Part shown: positions 44,295 to 53,111 of the stretch, in pieces | Position numbering within the stretch: the first letter of the stretch is position 1 | Layout: each line of letters begins with the position of its first letter | DNA from: Sorangium cellulosum So0157-2 | Lineage (GTDB): Bacteria > Myxococcota_A > Polyangia > Polyangiales > Polyangiaceae | NCBI RefSeq assembly: GCF_000418325.1 | Contig: NC_021658.1 | Coordinates: 11,980,001-12,044,000, forward strand | Direction: 5' to 3' | DNA length: 64,000 bases | Translations under genes and position numbers: made by a program | Notes under the pieces: generated by a model | The model's database searches: none | What the model saw: only the letters and a program-made list of their open reading frames with translations | What the model was told of the DNA's origin: nothing

Positions 44295-45526
44295 TCGCTC
44301 ACCTCGGCCGACCGGAGCGCCTCGACGCCCGGCAGCCGCTTGCCCTCGATGAGCTCGAGCGAAGCGCCGCCGCCGGTCGAGATGTGATCGAAGCCCTTGG
44401 CGATCTGCTCGCCGGCCTGCTTGACCGCCGCCGCGCTGTCGCCGCCGCCGACCACCGTGAAGCCGGACGCGCCGCTCATGATGCGCGCGACGTCGAACGT
44501 GCCCCTGGAGAAGGCGGGCGTCTCGAAGAGGCCCATCGGGCCGTTCCAGAACACCGTCTTCGCCTTCTCGATCGCCTTGCCGAACAACTCGACAGAGCGC
44601 GGGCCGATGTCGAGCGCCATCGTGCCCTCGGGGATCGCGTCGACCGACGCGGCCTCGCCCTGCGTCGCGTCGATGCCCGAGGCGACCACGGCGTCGACGG
44701 GGAGCAGGAGCTGGATGCCCCGATCTCGCGCCTTGCTCATGATCGTGCGCGCGAGCGGGAGCTTGTCCTCCTCGATCCGGCTCTTCTGCACGTTCTTGCC
44801 CTGCGCGGCGAGGAAGGTGTTCGCCATCGCGCCGCCGATGCACAGGGTGTCGACCACGTTGAGGAGCGCCTCGACGACGTCGATCTTGTCGGAGACCTTG
44901 GCGCCGCCGAGGACGGCGACGTACGGCTTCTCCGGGCGATCGGTGAGCCGGGTGAGCGCCTTGAGCTCCTTCAGGAGGAGCAGGCCGGCGGCGCGCTCGC
45001 GCACGAGGCGCGGCAGCGCGTGCACCGACGCGTGGGCGCGGTGCACGGCGCCGAAGGCGTCGTCGACGTAGACGTCGCAGAGCTCGGCGAGCTGGCGCGC
45101 GAAGCCCTCGTCGTCCTTCTCCTCCTCCTCGTGGAAGCGGAGGTTCTCCAGGAGACAGATCTGGCCCGCGCGCAGGTCGTAGATGACCTTCTTGGGCGAG
45201 TCGCCGACGCAGTCGTCGGGCAGATGGACCTCGTAGCCGGTGAGCTCACTGAGCCGCCCACCGCACGGCTCCAGGGAGAGCCCCTCGGTCTTGCCCGGCT
45301 TCGGGCGGCCGAGGTGCGACGCGAGGATCACCTTCGCGCCCGCCTCCATGACGAGCTTGATCGTCGGGATCGCCTCGCGGATGCGCGAGTCGTCCGTGAT
45401 CTTGCCCGTCTTCTTGTCGAGCGGGACGTTGAAGTCGACGCGGATGAAGACGCGCTTGCCGCTGAGGCCGCTGGCGTCGCCGGCCGCGGCGAGCTCCTCG
45501 ACAGAGCGGATTCCGGTGAGCTTCAC
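44291..45526 (-). CDS. pgk: Phosphoglycerate kinase
   Basis: 411 residues. N-domain VFIRVDFNVPLD and SHLGRPKPGKTEGLSL; LLENLRFHEEEEKDD; C-domain VLGGAKVSDKIDVV and the ATP-binding GGGDSAAAV near the end. Transfers phosphate from 1,3-bisphosphoglycerate to ADP. Four bases after gap and overlapping tpiA. Confidence 0.97.
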   Translation of the reverse strand: MKLTGIRSVEELAAAGDASGLSGKRVFIRVDFNVPLDKKTGKITDDSRIREAIPTIKLVMEAGAKVILASHLGRPKPGKTEGLSLEPCGGRLSELTGYEVHLPDDCVGDSPKKVIYDLRAGQICLLENLRFHEEEEKDDEGFARQLAELCDVYVDDAFGAVHRAHASVHALPRLVRERAAGLLLLKELKALTRLTDRPEKPYVAVLGGAKVSDKIDVVEALLNVVDTLCIGGAMANTFLAAQGKNVQKSRIEEDKLPLARTIMSKARDRGIQLLLPVDAVVASGIDATQGEAASVDAIPEGTMALDIGPRSVELFGKAIEKAKTVFWNGPMGLFETPAFSRGTFDVARIMSGASGFTVVGGGDSAAAVKQAGEQIAKGFDHISTGGGASLELIEGKRLPGVEALRSAEVSE

Positions 45527-45530
45527 GGCG

Positions 45531-46556
45531 CTACACGCCCTTCTTCGCCACGAGCTGCGCGAGGTCGATCATGCGGTTCGAGAAGCCCCACTCGTTGTCG
45601 TACCACGAGAAGATCTTCGCGAAGCGGTCGCCGAGGACCGACGTCATGGTGGCGTCGAACGTGCTGGACGCCGGCGAGCCGATGAAGTCGCCCGAGACGA
45701 GCTCCCGGTCGGTGTAGTTGAGGACGTCCTTCATCGGACCCTGCTCCGCGGCCTGCTTCATCGCGGCGTGGATGCTGTCCTTCGTGATCGGCTTCTCGGT
45801 CTCGAGGGTGAGGTCCACGAGCGAGACGTCGACCGTGGGGACGCGGATCGCGAGCCCGTCGAACTTGCCCTTGAGCGACGGGATGACCTCGGACAGCGCC
45901 TTCGCGGCGCCGGTGCTCGAGGGGATCATGTTGACCGCGGCGGCGCGCGCGCGGCGCAGGTCGCCCTTGCGGTGCGGGATGTCGAGCAGGTGCTGGTCGT
46001 TCGTGTACGAGTGCACCGTCGTCATCAGGCCGCGGACGATGCCGAAGTTGTCGAGCATCACCTTGGCGATGGGGGCGAGGCAGTTCGTCGTGCAGGAGCC
46101 GCACGAGATGACCGTGTGCTTCTGCGCGTCGTAGAGCTCGTCGTTCACGCCCATGACGACCGTGAGGTCGTGGCCCTTGGCCGGCGCGCTGATGATCACG
46201 CGCTTGGCGCCCGCGTTGATGTGGCCGGCGGCCTTCGCCTTGTCCGTGAAGAGGCCGGTGCACTCGAGCACGATGTCGACGCCGAGGTTCTTCCACGGCA
46301 GCTCGGCCGGGTCCTTCAGCGCGAGGACCTCGATCTTCTGGTCGCCGATGCTGATGTACTTGTCGCCGGCGCCGACCTTCGCCGCCTTGAACTCGCGGTG
46401 GATCGAGTCGTACTGGAAGAGGTGGGCGAGGGTCTTCGGATCCGTCAGGTCGTTGATGGCGACCAGCTCGATATCCTTCACGCCGCGCTCGTAGAGCGCG
46501 CGGACAATGCAGCGTCCGATGCGCCCAAAACCGTTAATTGCGATCTTCGTCGCCAT
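45531..46556 (-). CDS. gap: Glyceraldehyde-3-phosphate dehydrogenase
   Basis: 341 residues from the ATG at 46556, with AGGAG upstream. NAD-binding INGFGRIGRCIVRALYERG; catalytic SCGSCTTNCLAPIAKV; WYDNEWGFSNRM near the end. It is the first gene of the gap-pgk-tpiA run. The sequence DPKTLAHLFQYDSIHREF is class I bacterial GAPDH. Confidence 0.97.
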   Translation of the reverse strand: MATKIAINGFGRIGRCIVRALYERGVKDIELVAINDLTDPKTLAHLFQYDSIHREFKAAKVGAGDKYISIGDQKIEVLALKDPAELPWKNLGVDIVLECTGLFTDKAKAAGHINAGAKRVIISAPAKGHDLTVVMGVNDELYDAQKHTVISCGSCTTNCLAPIAKVMLDNFGIVRGLMTTVHSYTNDQHLLDIPHRKGDLRRARAAAVNMIPSSTGAAKALSEVIPSLKGKFDGLAIRVPTVDVSLVDLTLETEKPITKDSIHAAMKQAAEQGPMKDVLNYTDRELVSGDFIGSPASSTFDATMTSVLGDRFAKIFSWYDNEWGFSNRMIDLAQLVAKKGV

Positions 46557-46688
46557 CACGAACTCCTGGGAAAGTGGCCGGCGCGATACGTAGTCACCTC
46601 GCGCGCGACGGTCAAGCAAAGCCTCAGCGCGCGCGACGCAGGCGATGAAGCGGCCTCTCGCCGCGGCAGGTGCGCGCCGCGGCCGGCT

Positions 46689-46798
46689 GGTCGGGCGAGG
46701 CGGTCGGGCGGGCGTTCGGTCGGGCGAGGCGTTCGGTCGGGCGGGCGTTTGGTTGGCGCTTCGGTCGGCGCTTCGGTCGGCGCTTCGGTCGGCGCGCT
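46689..46798. repeat. Degenerate tandem repeats between trxA and gap
   Basis: gtcgggcgaggcg/ggcgttcg-type units recur, ending in three exact copies of gcgcttcggtcg (46756-46791). They lie in the noncoding 286-bp gap downstream of trxA. No gene there. Confidence 0.7.
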
Positions 46799-46842
46799 GG
46801 CGAGGCTTCGTCGCGCAGGCCTCCAGGCGGGGAGCGCTCGGC

Positions 46843-47166
46843 TCAGACGCCGAGGAGCTGGATCAGCTTCTCGCGGGTCGTGAGGCCGACCTGCTGCCCC
46901 TTCTTCTCGCCGCCCTGGAACACCATCACCGTCGGAACGCTCCGCACCCCGTACTTGCGGGTGGTCTCCGGAGCGCCGTCGATGTCGAGCTTGGCGACCT
47001 TCACCTTGCCCTGGAACTCGTCCGCGATCTTGTCGACGATCGGGGCGAGCGCCTTGCAGGGCCCGCACCAGGTGGCCGTGAAATCCACGAGAACGGGGAC
47101 GTCGGATTTCAGGACTTCGGCCTCGAAATTCTGGTCGGTGAGGGTGTGGACGTTCTGGCTCGCCAT
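46843..47166 (-). CDS. trxA: Thioredoxin
   Basis: 107 residues from the ATG at 47166; the frame upstream has no thioredoxin features. Active site ATWCGPCKALAPIVD, cis-Pro in VRSVPTVMVFQGG. General disulfide reductase of the cytoplasm. Single gene with its own promoter region upstream (47167-47408, nothing else seen). Confidence 0.96.
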   Translation of the reverse strand: MASQNVHTLTDQNFEAEVLKSDVPVLVDFTATWCGPCKALAPIVDKIADEFQGKVKVAKLDIDGAPETTRKYGVRSVPTVMVFQGGEKKGQQVGLTTREKLIQLLGV

Positions 47167-47408
47167 GTTTGTCTCCGTCGGTGCCGCGCTGTTCAGGTTC
47201 CGGGCCGCACCCCTGTGCCGAGGGTGCGACCCCACGAGTTGACCGAGGCTGCTCCAGCCGGTCGGCCCGATGCAGAGCGGACGCCCTGTCGGGCAAGGAA
47301 AGTAACTGGCGCGCACCTTTCCGGCAACCGCCAACCGGCACGGCGCCGGGCGCGCGCCTGGCGAAACCTTCCGCTCGCGCCGCCGGTTTGGTAGATCGAC
47401 CGACCCGG

Positions 47409-48014
47409 ATGTCGTCGGACGAACCTCCCCCGAAGCACCTCGGCCGCCCGCGAGGCCGCGGCGCTCCCACGGCGACCGCGGCGGCCGCGGCGACGACGGG
47501 CGGCTACGACGTCGAGGAGACGTGGCGACAGACGGCCCGGGCGCTCGTCGTGCCGCTCGAGCGCGCCCTCACGCTCCCCGCGCTCCGCGCCGCCTTCGCG
47601 CGGCTGACCGCGGTGGCCGCGCGGCAGAAGCTCACGATCGCCGAGGGCCCGCTGTTCGGCCTGAGGGGCGATCCCGAGAACGATCCGCCGGCGCGGTGGG
47701 GCTACGAGGCCGTGCTCCCGATCCGGGGCGCGGCCAGGCGGGAGGGCGACGTGACGGTCATGCGCATCGACGGCGGCATGCACCTCGCCGCGACCACGCC
47801 GCGCGGCCTCGACGATCTGAAGCGCCTCTACGGCTACCTGCTCGGCACGCGTTTCCCCGCGAAGCATCAGCAGCTGGCGCGGCCGTACATCCTCCACCGC
47901 CTCGCGGACGGCCAGGCGCGCGCGCCCGACGAGGCGATCGCGGTCGCGGTCTATGCGCCGGCGGTGCTCTCGATCGCGCCGGTGCCGGTGCCGACCGACG
48001 AACCGGAGGCCTGA
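47409..48014 (+). CDS. Possible GyrI-like small-molecule-binding protein
   Basis: 201 residues from the ATG at 47409. The first ~30 residues are Pro/Ala/Arg-rich. A domain then follows whose strands and loops (YEAVLPIRGAARREG, VTVMRIDGGMHLAATTPRGL, LDDLKRLYGYLLG, PYILHRLADGQA, IAVAVYAPAVLS) recall the GyrI/AraC effector-binding fold. No DNA-binding domain is attached. Function unknown; the family link is tentative. Confidence 0.45.
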   Translation: MSSDEPPPKHLGRPRGRGAPTATAAAAATTGGYDVEETWRQTARALVVPLERALTLPALRAAFARLTAVAARQKLTIAEGPLFGLRGDPENDPPARWGYEAVLPIRGAARREGDVTVMRIDGGMHLAATTPRGLDDLKRLYGYLLGTRFPAKHQQLARPYILHRLADGQARAPDEAIAVAVYAPAVLSIAPVPVPTDEPEA

Positions 48015-48102
48015 GCGCGGGCGGACGCCCGCGCAGCACGACGCGCACGATTCGCCGCACGATTCGCCGCACGAGCGCCCGCTCGCGCAGCGCCGAGCCA
48101 GG

Positions 48103-48825
48103 ATGGCCCCCCGAATCCTCGTCATCACGCCGACGTACAACGAGCGAGACAACCTCGCCGAGTTCGTGGGCTCCGTCCTCGCGGCGGTCCCGGACGCGCA
48201 CGTGCTCGTCGTCGACGACGCGTCGCCGGACGGGACGGGCGCCCTCGGCGACGCGCTCGCCGCGCGCGACGGGCGCGTCCGCGTGCTCCACCGACCGGCC
48301 AAGCTCGGGCTCGGCACGGCCTACCTGGAGGGGTTCCAGCGCGCGCTCGACGGCGGCTACGACGTCGCGTTCGAGATGGACGCGGACCTCTCGCACGACC
48401 CGGGCCACCTGCCCGCCTTCCTCGGCGCGATCGCCGAGGGCGCCGACGTGGTCCTCGGCTCGCGCAACATGCCGGGGGGCGGCGTCGAGGGCTGGGGCCT
48501 CGGGCGGCACGTGCTCTCGAAGGGCGGCTCGCTCTACGCGCGCACCATCCTGGGCGTCGGCGTCCGCGACATGACGACCGGCTACAAGGCCTTCACGCGG
48601 CGCGCGCTCCTCGCGCTCGATCTCGGCAGCGTGCGCTCGAACGGCTACGCCTTCCAGATCGAGACGACCTACCGGGCGCTCCGCAAAGGGCTCCGCGTCG
48701 TCGAGGTGCCGATCGTGTTCGTCGACCGCCGCGCCGGCCACTCGAAGATGAGCCGGAGGATCTTCGCCGAGGCGATCGTCGAGGTCTTCCGCCTGAAGCT
48801 CGACGCCGCGCGCGGGCGCATCTGA
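48103..48825 (+). CDS. Polyprenol-phosphate mannosyltransferase (DPM1-like, GT2)
   Basis: 240 residues from the ATG at 48103. GT-A motifs: RILVITPTYNERDNL, VVDDASPDGTGALGDAL, EMDADLSHDPGHLPAFL (DXD) and GSRNMPGGGVEGWGLGR, then DMTTGYKAFTRRAL and the C-terminal VEVPIVFVDRRAGHSKMSRRI. It loads a sugar, usually mannose, onto polyprenyl phosphate, making a donor for GT39-type enzymes such as the one at 41364. No C-terminal membrane anchor, so it is of the soluble type. Confidence 0.92.
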   Translation: MAPRILVITPTYNERDNLAEFVGSVLAAVPDAHVLVVDDASPDGTGALGDALAARDGRVRVLHRPAKLGLGTAYLEGFQRALDGGYDVAFEMDADLSHDPGHLPAFLGAIAEGADVVLGSRNMPGGGVEGWGLGRHVLSKGGSLYARTILGVGVRDMTTGYKAFTRRALLALDLGSVRSNGYAFQIETTYRALRKGLRVVEVPIVFVDRRAGHSKMSRRIFAEAIVEVFRLKLDAARGRI

Positions 48826-48859
48826 CCCCCGCGCCCGCAGGAGCGCGCTCGACCCGCCG

Positions 48860-50260
48860 TCAACGGCCGCCGGTCCTCGACGGCCTCGACGCGGCGGCCG
48901 ACCGGGTCCGCCCGTCGGCCTCCAGCTCGTCGAGCTCCTCGTCCAGCGCCTCGTCGGCGCCCTCGTCGTGGATGCGCGAACGCCCGGGCGCCTCCTGATC
49001 CTCGACGCGCACGCGCGCCGCCGCGCCCTGCTCGCGCTGGGCGGCGCCGGCCGGCGGGGGGCGCCCGCGGACGGCGCGGGTGGCGCGGCGCAGCGCGAGC
49101 TCGGCGACGCGGCCGGCCCGGCGCACGCTCGGCGCCGCCTGCTCGCGCAGCACCCGGCCGAACACCAGCGACAGCAGCGTCAGCACCGTCGGCACGACCA
49201 CCCCGAGCGCGAGGCCGACCGCGATGCGCGCGACCGTGAGGCCGAACAGCGCGCCCGCGAGCGGCAGGCCGTCGAGGCCGCGCCACGGCGCCGCTGCCTC
49301 GTCGTGCCCGCGCCCGCGCCGGTCCTCCTTGCGGGCGCGCCGCTCCGCCTTGCGCGCGTCGCGGTAGGCCTTCCGCGCCTCGCGCTCCGCCTTGCGCGCG
49401 TCGCGGTAGGCCGTGCGCGCGTCGCGCTCCGAGGGGCGCCCGGCGCGCGGCCGCTCCGAGGCGCCGCCGCCCGCGTCGAGCTCCGCGAGCAGCGGCGCGA
49501 TGCGCGCGGCGCGGCGCTCCGGATCGGGCTCCAGCATCGCGGAGAGGGCCCGGACGAGGCCCGGATCCGCGCGGCCGCCGAGCGCCGCGGCCACGTCGAT
49601 CGCGAGCCCCCGGTGCGGCAGGTTCTCCGGCTCCTCGCCGGTGAGCAGGCAGAGCGCGGTCGCGCCGACGGCGTAGACGTCCGACGCGGGCAGCGCGCGG
49701 CCCTGGAACTGCTCCGGCGCCATGTACCCGAAGGTGCCGACCACGGTGCTCCCGCCCTCGGGGCGCAGGCGATCGCGGACCGCGCCGAAATCGACGATCG
49801 CGAAGGAGCCGTCGGGCCTGCGGATCACGTTGTTCGGCTTGATGTCGCGGTGGATGACCGGCGGCGCGCGGCCGTGCAGGTAGTCGAGCACGCCCGAGGC
49901 GTCGCGCAGGAACCGGACGATCTCGTCCCGCCCGAGCACCGCGCGGCGGCGGCGCATCGCGCCGAGGCTCTCGCCGTCGATTTTCTCCATCACGAGGAAG
50001 AGCGCTCCGTCCTCCTCGAAATGATCGAGGTAGGCGGGCAGGCTCGGGTGCGAGAGCGAGGCGAGCACGCGCGCCTCGCGCTCGGCGAGCTCCACGCCCT
50101 TCCAGCTCGTGGCGCCGCGGATCTGGAACCGCTTGATCGCGACGAGCTTGCCGAGCCGCTTGTCGACCGCCTCGAGCGTGTGCCCCTGAGCCCCTTCGCC
50201 CAGGGCGCGCGTGACCACGTAGCGCCCGTCGCGCAACGCCTGGCTCGGCTCGGTGCTCAT
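48860..50260 (-). CDS. Ser/Thr protein kinase with charged repeat and membrane segment
   Basis: 466 residues from the ATG at 50260. Kinase domain: Gly loop ALGEGAQGHTLEAV, VAIKRFQ, catalytic IHRDIKPNN, VDFGAV, GTFGYMAPEQF. After about residue 280 an Arg/Lys/Asp/Glu-rich repeat follows (units like YRDARKAERE), then two hydrophobic stretches (LAGALFGLTVARIAVGLALG, VVVPTVLTLLSLVFG) and an acidic C-terminal tail. It likely phosphorylates partners at the membrane. Divergent from the SPFH gene. Confidence 0.9.
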   Translation of the reverse strand: MSTEPSQALRDGRYVVTRALGEGAQGHTLEAVDKRLGKLVAIKRFQIRGATSWKGVELAEREARVLASLSHPSLPAYLDHFEEDGALFLVMEKIDGESLGAMRRRRAVLGRDEIVRFLRDASGVLDYLHGRAPPVIHRDIKPNNVIRRPDGSFAIVDFGAVRDRLRPEGGSTVVGTFGYMAPEQFQGRALPASDVYAVGATALCLLTGEEPENLPHRGLAIDVAAALGGRADPGLVRALSAMLEPDPERRAARIAPLLAELDAGGGASERPRAGRPSERDARTAYRDARKAEREARKAYRDARKAERRARKEDRRGRGHDEAAAPWRGLDGLPLAGALFGLTVARIAVGLALGVVVPTVLTLLSLVFGRVLREQAAPSVRRAGRVAELALRRATRAVRGRPPPAGAAQREQGAAARVRVEDQEAPGRSRIHDEGADEALDEELDELEADGRTRSAAASRPSRTGGR

Positions 50261-50384
50261 CGCGGGAGCGAGGGTACACCGCCCGCGCAGCGGCACCAGG
50301 GCGAAGCCGCGCCGGCGCGACCGCGGGCGTCCGCCCTCGCCCGGGGCGCGCCGCCGCGGAGCGCTCTGCTAGAGTCGACGGGCC

Positions 50385-51287
50385 ATGACGCTGATCCTCA
50401 CCCTGCTCGCGACGTTCACGGTCGCCTACCTCGCCTCGGGGCTGCGGCAGATCAACCAGTGGGAAGCGGCGCTGCGCTTCACGCTCGGCAAGCTGACGGG
50501 CCGCGTGTCCCCGGGCGTCACGATGTACCTGCCGGGGATCCAGGAGCTCCGGCGCATCGACATGCGGATGAAGAACCGCGATCTCCTCCGGCAGATGGTG
50601 ATCACCCGCGACAACGTGACCACGATGGTCGATGCGGTCGTCTACTACCGCGTCGTCGATCCGGAGAAGGCCACGCTGGCCGTCGAGAACTACGAGACGG
50701 CGATGAAGGACCGCGCCAAGGTCGTGCTGCGCGACGTGGTGGGCGAGACGCGGCTCGACGAGCTGCTCGCCCACCGCGAGGAGGTCGCCGCCAAGGTGCG
50801 CGCGCAGGTCGAGGCGGTCGCGGAGGCGTGGGGGCTGCACGTGGAGATGATCGGCCTCCAGGACATCGCGCTGCCGCCGCAGATGCAGGAGGTGCTCGCG
50901 AAGGGGGCCATCGCCGAGCGCGATCGGCGCTACGTGATCATCAAGAGCGAGGCCGACGTGGAGAGCGCGAAGAACTTCGCCGAGGCGGCGAGCATCCTCG
51001 CGCGCTCGCCCGGGGCGATGGAGCTCCGGCGCTTCGAGGCGCTGGCGAACCTGAGCCAGGGCAACACCAAGGTGATCTTCGACCTGGCGAAGCCGTACGA
51101 CGACGTGCGGCACGCGGCGGCGGCCATGGCGGAGGCGGCCGCGACCGAGGTGCAGCCGGTGCGCGTCCGGGAGGGGCACCACCCGGTCGACGCCGAGGCG
51201 CAGCGCGAGGCCGAGGCGGCCCTCGAGGCGGACGCGGCGCTCGAGGAGGAGCGCACGGCGCGGCGCGGGCGCATGGGCGGGGCGTGA
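50385..51287 (+). CDS. SPFH/Band 7 (stomatin-like) protein
   Basis: 300 residues. One N-terminal membrane segment (LILTLLATFTVAYLASGL), then the SPFH core: QINQWEAALRFTLGKLTG, GVTMYLPGIQELRRIDMR, VTTMVDAVVYYRVVDPEKA, VVLRDVVGETRLDELLAHRE, and a coiled segment VAAKVRAQVEAVAEAWGLHVE. These proteins organise membrane microdomains. The C-terminal quarter is Ala/Glu-rich. Its stop overlaps the next gene start (GTGA). Confidence 0.9.
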   Translation: MTLILTLLATFTVAYLASGLRQINQWEAALRFTLGKLTGRVSPGVTMYLPGIQELRRIDMRMKNRDLLRQMVITRDNVTTMVDAVVYYRVVDPEKATLAVENYETAMKDRAKVVLRDVVGETRLDELLAHREEVAAKVRAQVEAVAEAWGLHVEMIGLQDIALPPQMQEVLAKGAIAERDRRYVIIKSEADVESAKNFAEAASILARSPGAMELRRFEALANLSQGNTKVIFDLAKPYDDVRHAAAAMAEAAATEVQPVRVREGHHPVDAEAQREAEAALEADAALEEERTARRGRMGGA

Positions 51288-52258
51288 TCCCGGCGCTGAC
51301 CGCGCTCAAGGCCGCGGCGATCGCGCTGCTCGAGGCGCGCGGCGAGCGCGGCCTCGCGGCCCTCGTCGCCGGCGCCGAGCTTACGCTCGCCGGGCCGCCC
51401 CAGCGGTGGACGATCGGCTCGCGCGAGGTGAGCGCGCTGCGCCTGTCGCTCGCCGTCGACGCGCCCGCGTTCGCGGCGCTCACGGCGGACGCGGCCCGCC
51501 TCGCGGCGGCGAAGGACGCGTTCGCGAGCGCGGTGCGCACCCCGGAGACGGAGCTCGCCGATCTGACGCCGCTCCTGCGCCTGCCCGGCGTCGGGCGCGG
51601 CTGGAACCAGGTCTACCGGGAGGCCGCGCTCCCGGCCGCGACGGAGCGGCCGCCCCCCGACGCGGTCCTCGGCGGGGCAGCGGCGCTGCTCGAGGCCTCG
51701 GGCGACGCGCGCGGCGCGGCGATGCTCCGCCGCGCGCGGCTCGAGGTGGCGCAGGTCCCGAGCGGCGGCGGGGTCGCGCTGGTCCGCTGCGTGGTGCGGC
51801 TCGACCCGGCGGACCGCGCCGCGCTCGACCGCGACGGCGAGCGCGCGGAGCGGCTGCAGCGCGCCGTGCGCAGCGCCGGCACGCGCGCGGCCGAGGCGGT
51901 CGCGTCCGTGGAGCTCGCCACGGCGCTTGCCCCGCTCGGCGGGTCGACGCCGCTCGGCGCGGCCGAAGCGCTGGGCGCGCGGCTCGCGCGGGCGCTCGAG
52001 GCGCGCGGCGCCGTCGTGGTGCCCGTCTCCCGCGACGGTGGCGGGCCGGGCGGCGGGGGCGTGGAGCTCGCCGTCGTGGCGTCCGGAGAGCTCCTGCGCG
52101 TCCGGATCACCGCGTCCAGCCCGGGGCGCGAGCGCGGCCACGGGGGATGGAAAAGCGAGGAGATCCGCGCAATTACGGTCGCAGCCCAGGACGCGGCGAC
52201 GCCGGAGCGGGCCGGGGAGCTCGCCGCGCTCCTCCTCGGCGGCGGCGAGCTCGCCTGA
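51284..52258 (+). CDS. Uncharacterised protein coupled to the SPFH gene
   Basis: 324 residues from a GTG at 51284 that overlaps the SPFH stop. Ala/Leu/Arg-rich with helical stretches (ALLEARGERGLAALVAGAE, LLEASGDARGAAMLRRARLE) and some strand segments (VALVRCVVRLDPA, VELAVVASGELLRVRI). No family recognised. Coupling suggests a functional link with the SPFH protein. Composition is so biased that a spurious frame cannot be fully excluded, though the 4-base overlap argues for a real gene. Confidence 0.5.
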   Translation: MIPALTALKAAAIALLEARGERGLAALVAGAELTLAGPPQRWTIGSREVSALRLSLAVDAPAFAALTADAARLAAAKDAFASAVRTPETELADLTPLLRLPGVGRGWNQVYREAALPAATERPPPDAVLGGAAALLEASGDARGAAMLRRARLEVAQVPSGGGVALVRCVVRLDPADRAALDRDGERAERLQRAVRSAGTRAAEAVASVELATALAPLGGSTPLGAAEALGARLARALEARGAVVVPVSRDGGGPGGGGVELAVVASGELLRVRITASSPGRERGHGGWKSEEIRAITVAAQDAATPERAGELAALLLGGGELA

Positions 52259-52323
52259 CGGCGCGGCGGGAGGGGCTCGCCCGGCCTCGCGGCGCGCCCT
52301 CGCGAGGCCGGCGCGCTGCCGCG

Positions 52324-52989
52324 CTACGCCCCCGCCCCCGCGCGCGGGCCCTGCCCGAGGATGCGCCGGAAGGTCAGGTTGATGCGCGGCCCCGCGCCGC
52401 GCTGCTTGGGCACGCCGTGGCGGTGGTGGTGCTGGGTGGTCCCGCCCATCACCAGGAGGCTCCCCCCGCCGAGCTCCAGCTCGACCGCGGGAGCGTCCTT
52501 CCATTTCCGGGCGGGCTTGATGACGAAGCGGCGCGGCGCGCCGAGCGACACGGAGGCGATCAGCGGATTTTGCCCGAGCTCCTTCTCCGCGTCGGCGTGG
52601 AAGCCCATGGAGTCGTCGCCGCCGCGGTAGTAGTTCAAGAGCACGCTGTTGAATGCTGGGCGTGGCGCGCGCGACGCGCGCGGCGGCTCGGCCACGGGGA
52701 GCTCGGCGCACGCGGACTCCACGCGCGCCTTGAGCTCGGCGAGCGGCGGCGACCACGGCTCGGGCGAAAGCGTCAGCCCCGAGTACGTGTAGATCGCGCC
52801 GGGGTCGCCGTACCACGCCGACAGCCGCGGCTGGAGGAACTCGCTGCCGAAGAGCTGGATCTTGTCCTGCCGCCACGCGACGCCGGCCCGCAGCGCCTCG
52901 AAGAGCGCGTCCGCCTCGACGCGCGGGAGCCACGGATCGAGGAGGGCGAACCAGCCGCCCTCGACGAGGTGCTCGATCCGCGTGCGCAC
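52324..52989 (-). CDS. AlkB-like 2-oxoglutarate/Fe(II) dioxygenase
   Basis: 221 residues. Iron ligands HxD in MGFHADAEKEL and the distal His in the HHHRHGVPK stretch; 2-oxoglutarate Arg in GPRINLTFRRI. Earlier, LQPRLSAWYGDPGAIYTYSG and FNSVLLNYYRGGDDSMG are typical of the ALKBH2/3-like class. It repairs alkylated DNA or RNA bases by oxidative demethylation. Stands alone. Confidence 0.9.
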   Translation of the reverse strand: MRTRIEHLVEGGWFALLDPWLPRVEADALFEALRAGVAWRQDKIQLFGSEFLQPRLSAWYGDPGAIYTYSGLTLSPEPWSPPLAELKARVESACAELPVAEPPRASRAPRPAFNSVLLNYYRGGDDSMGFHADAEKELGQNPLIASVSLGAPRRFVIKPARKWKDAPAVELELGGGSLLVMGGTTQHHHRHGVPKQRGAGPRINLTFRRILGQGPRAGAGA

Positions 52990-53111
52990 GAGGACCGACT
53001 AGCGCGCTCGCCGCGCGCGCGCCAGGCAGCGCCGGTGGGGCGCCTCGTGGCGCTCGCCGGGCACGCGCGCTCGTTCGGGCGGAGCGACGCTTCACCGACA
53101 GGGGGTTTCCG

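Noticed and set aside
46689..46798. Repeat region as part of a coding gene
   Set aside because: Frames through it are Arg/Gly repeats that depend only on the tandem units, without start signal or family.
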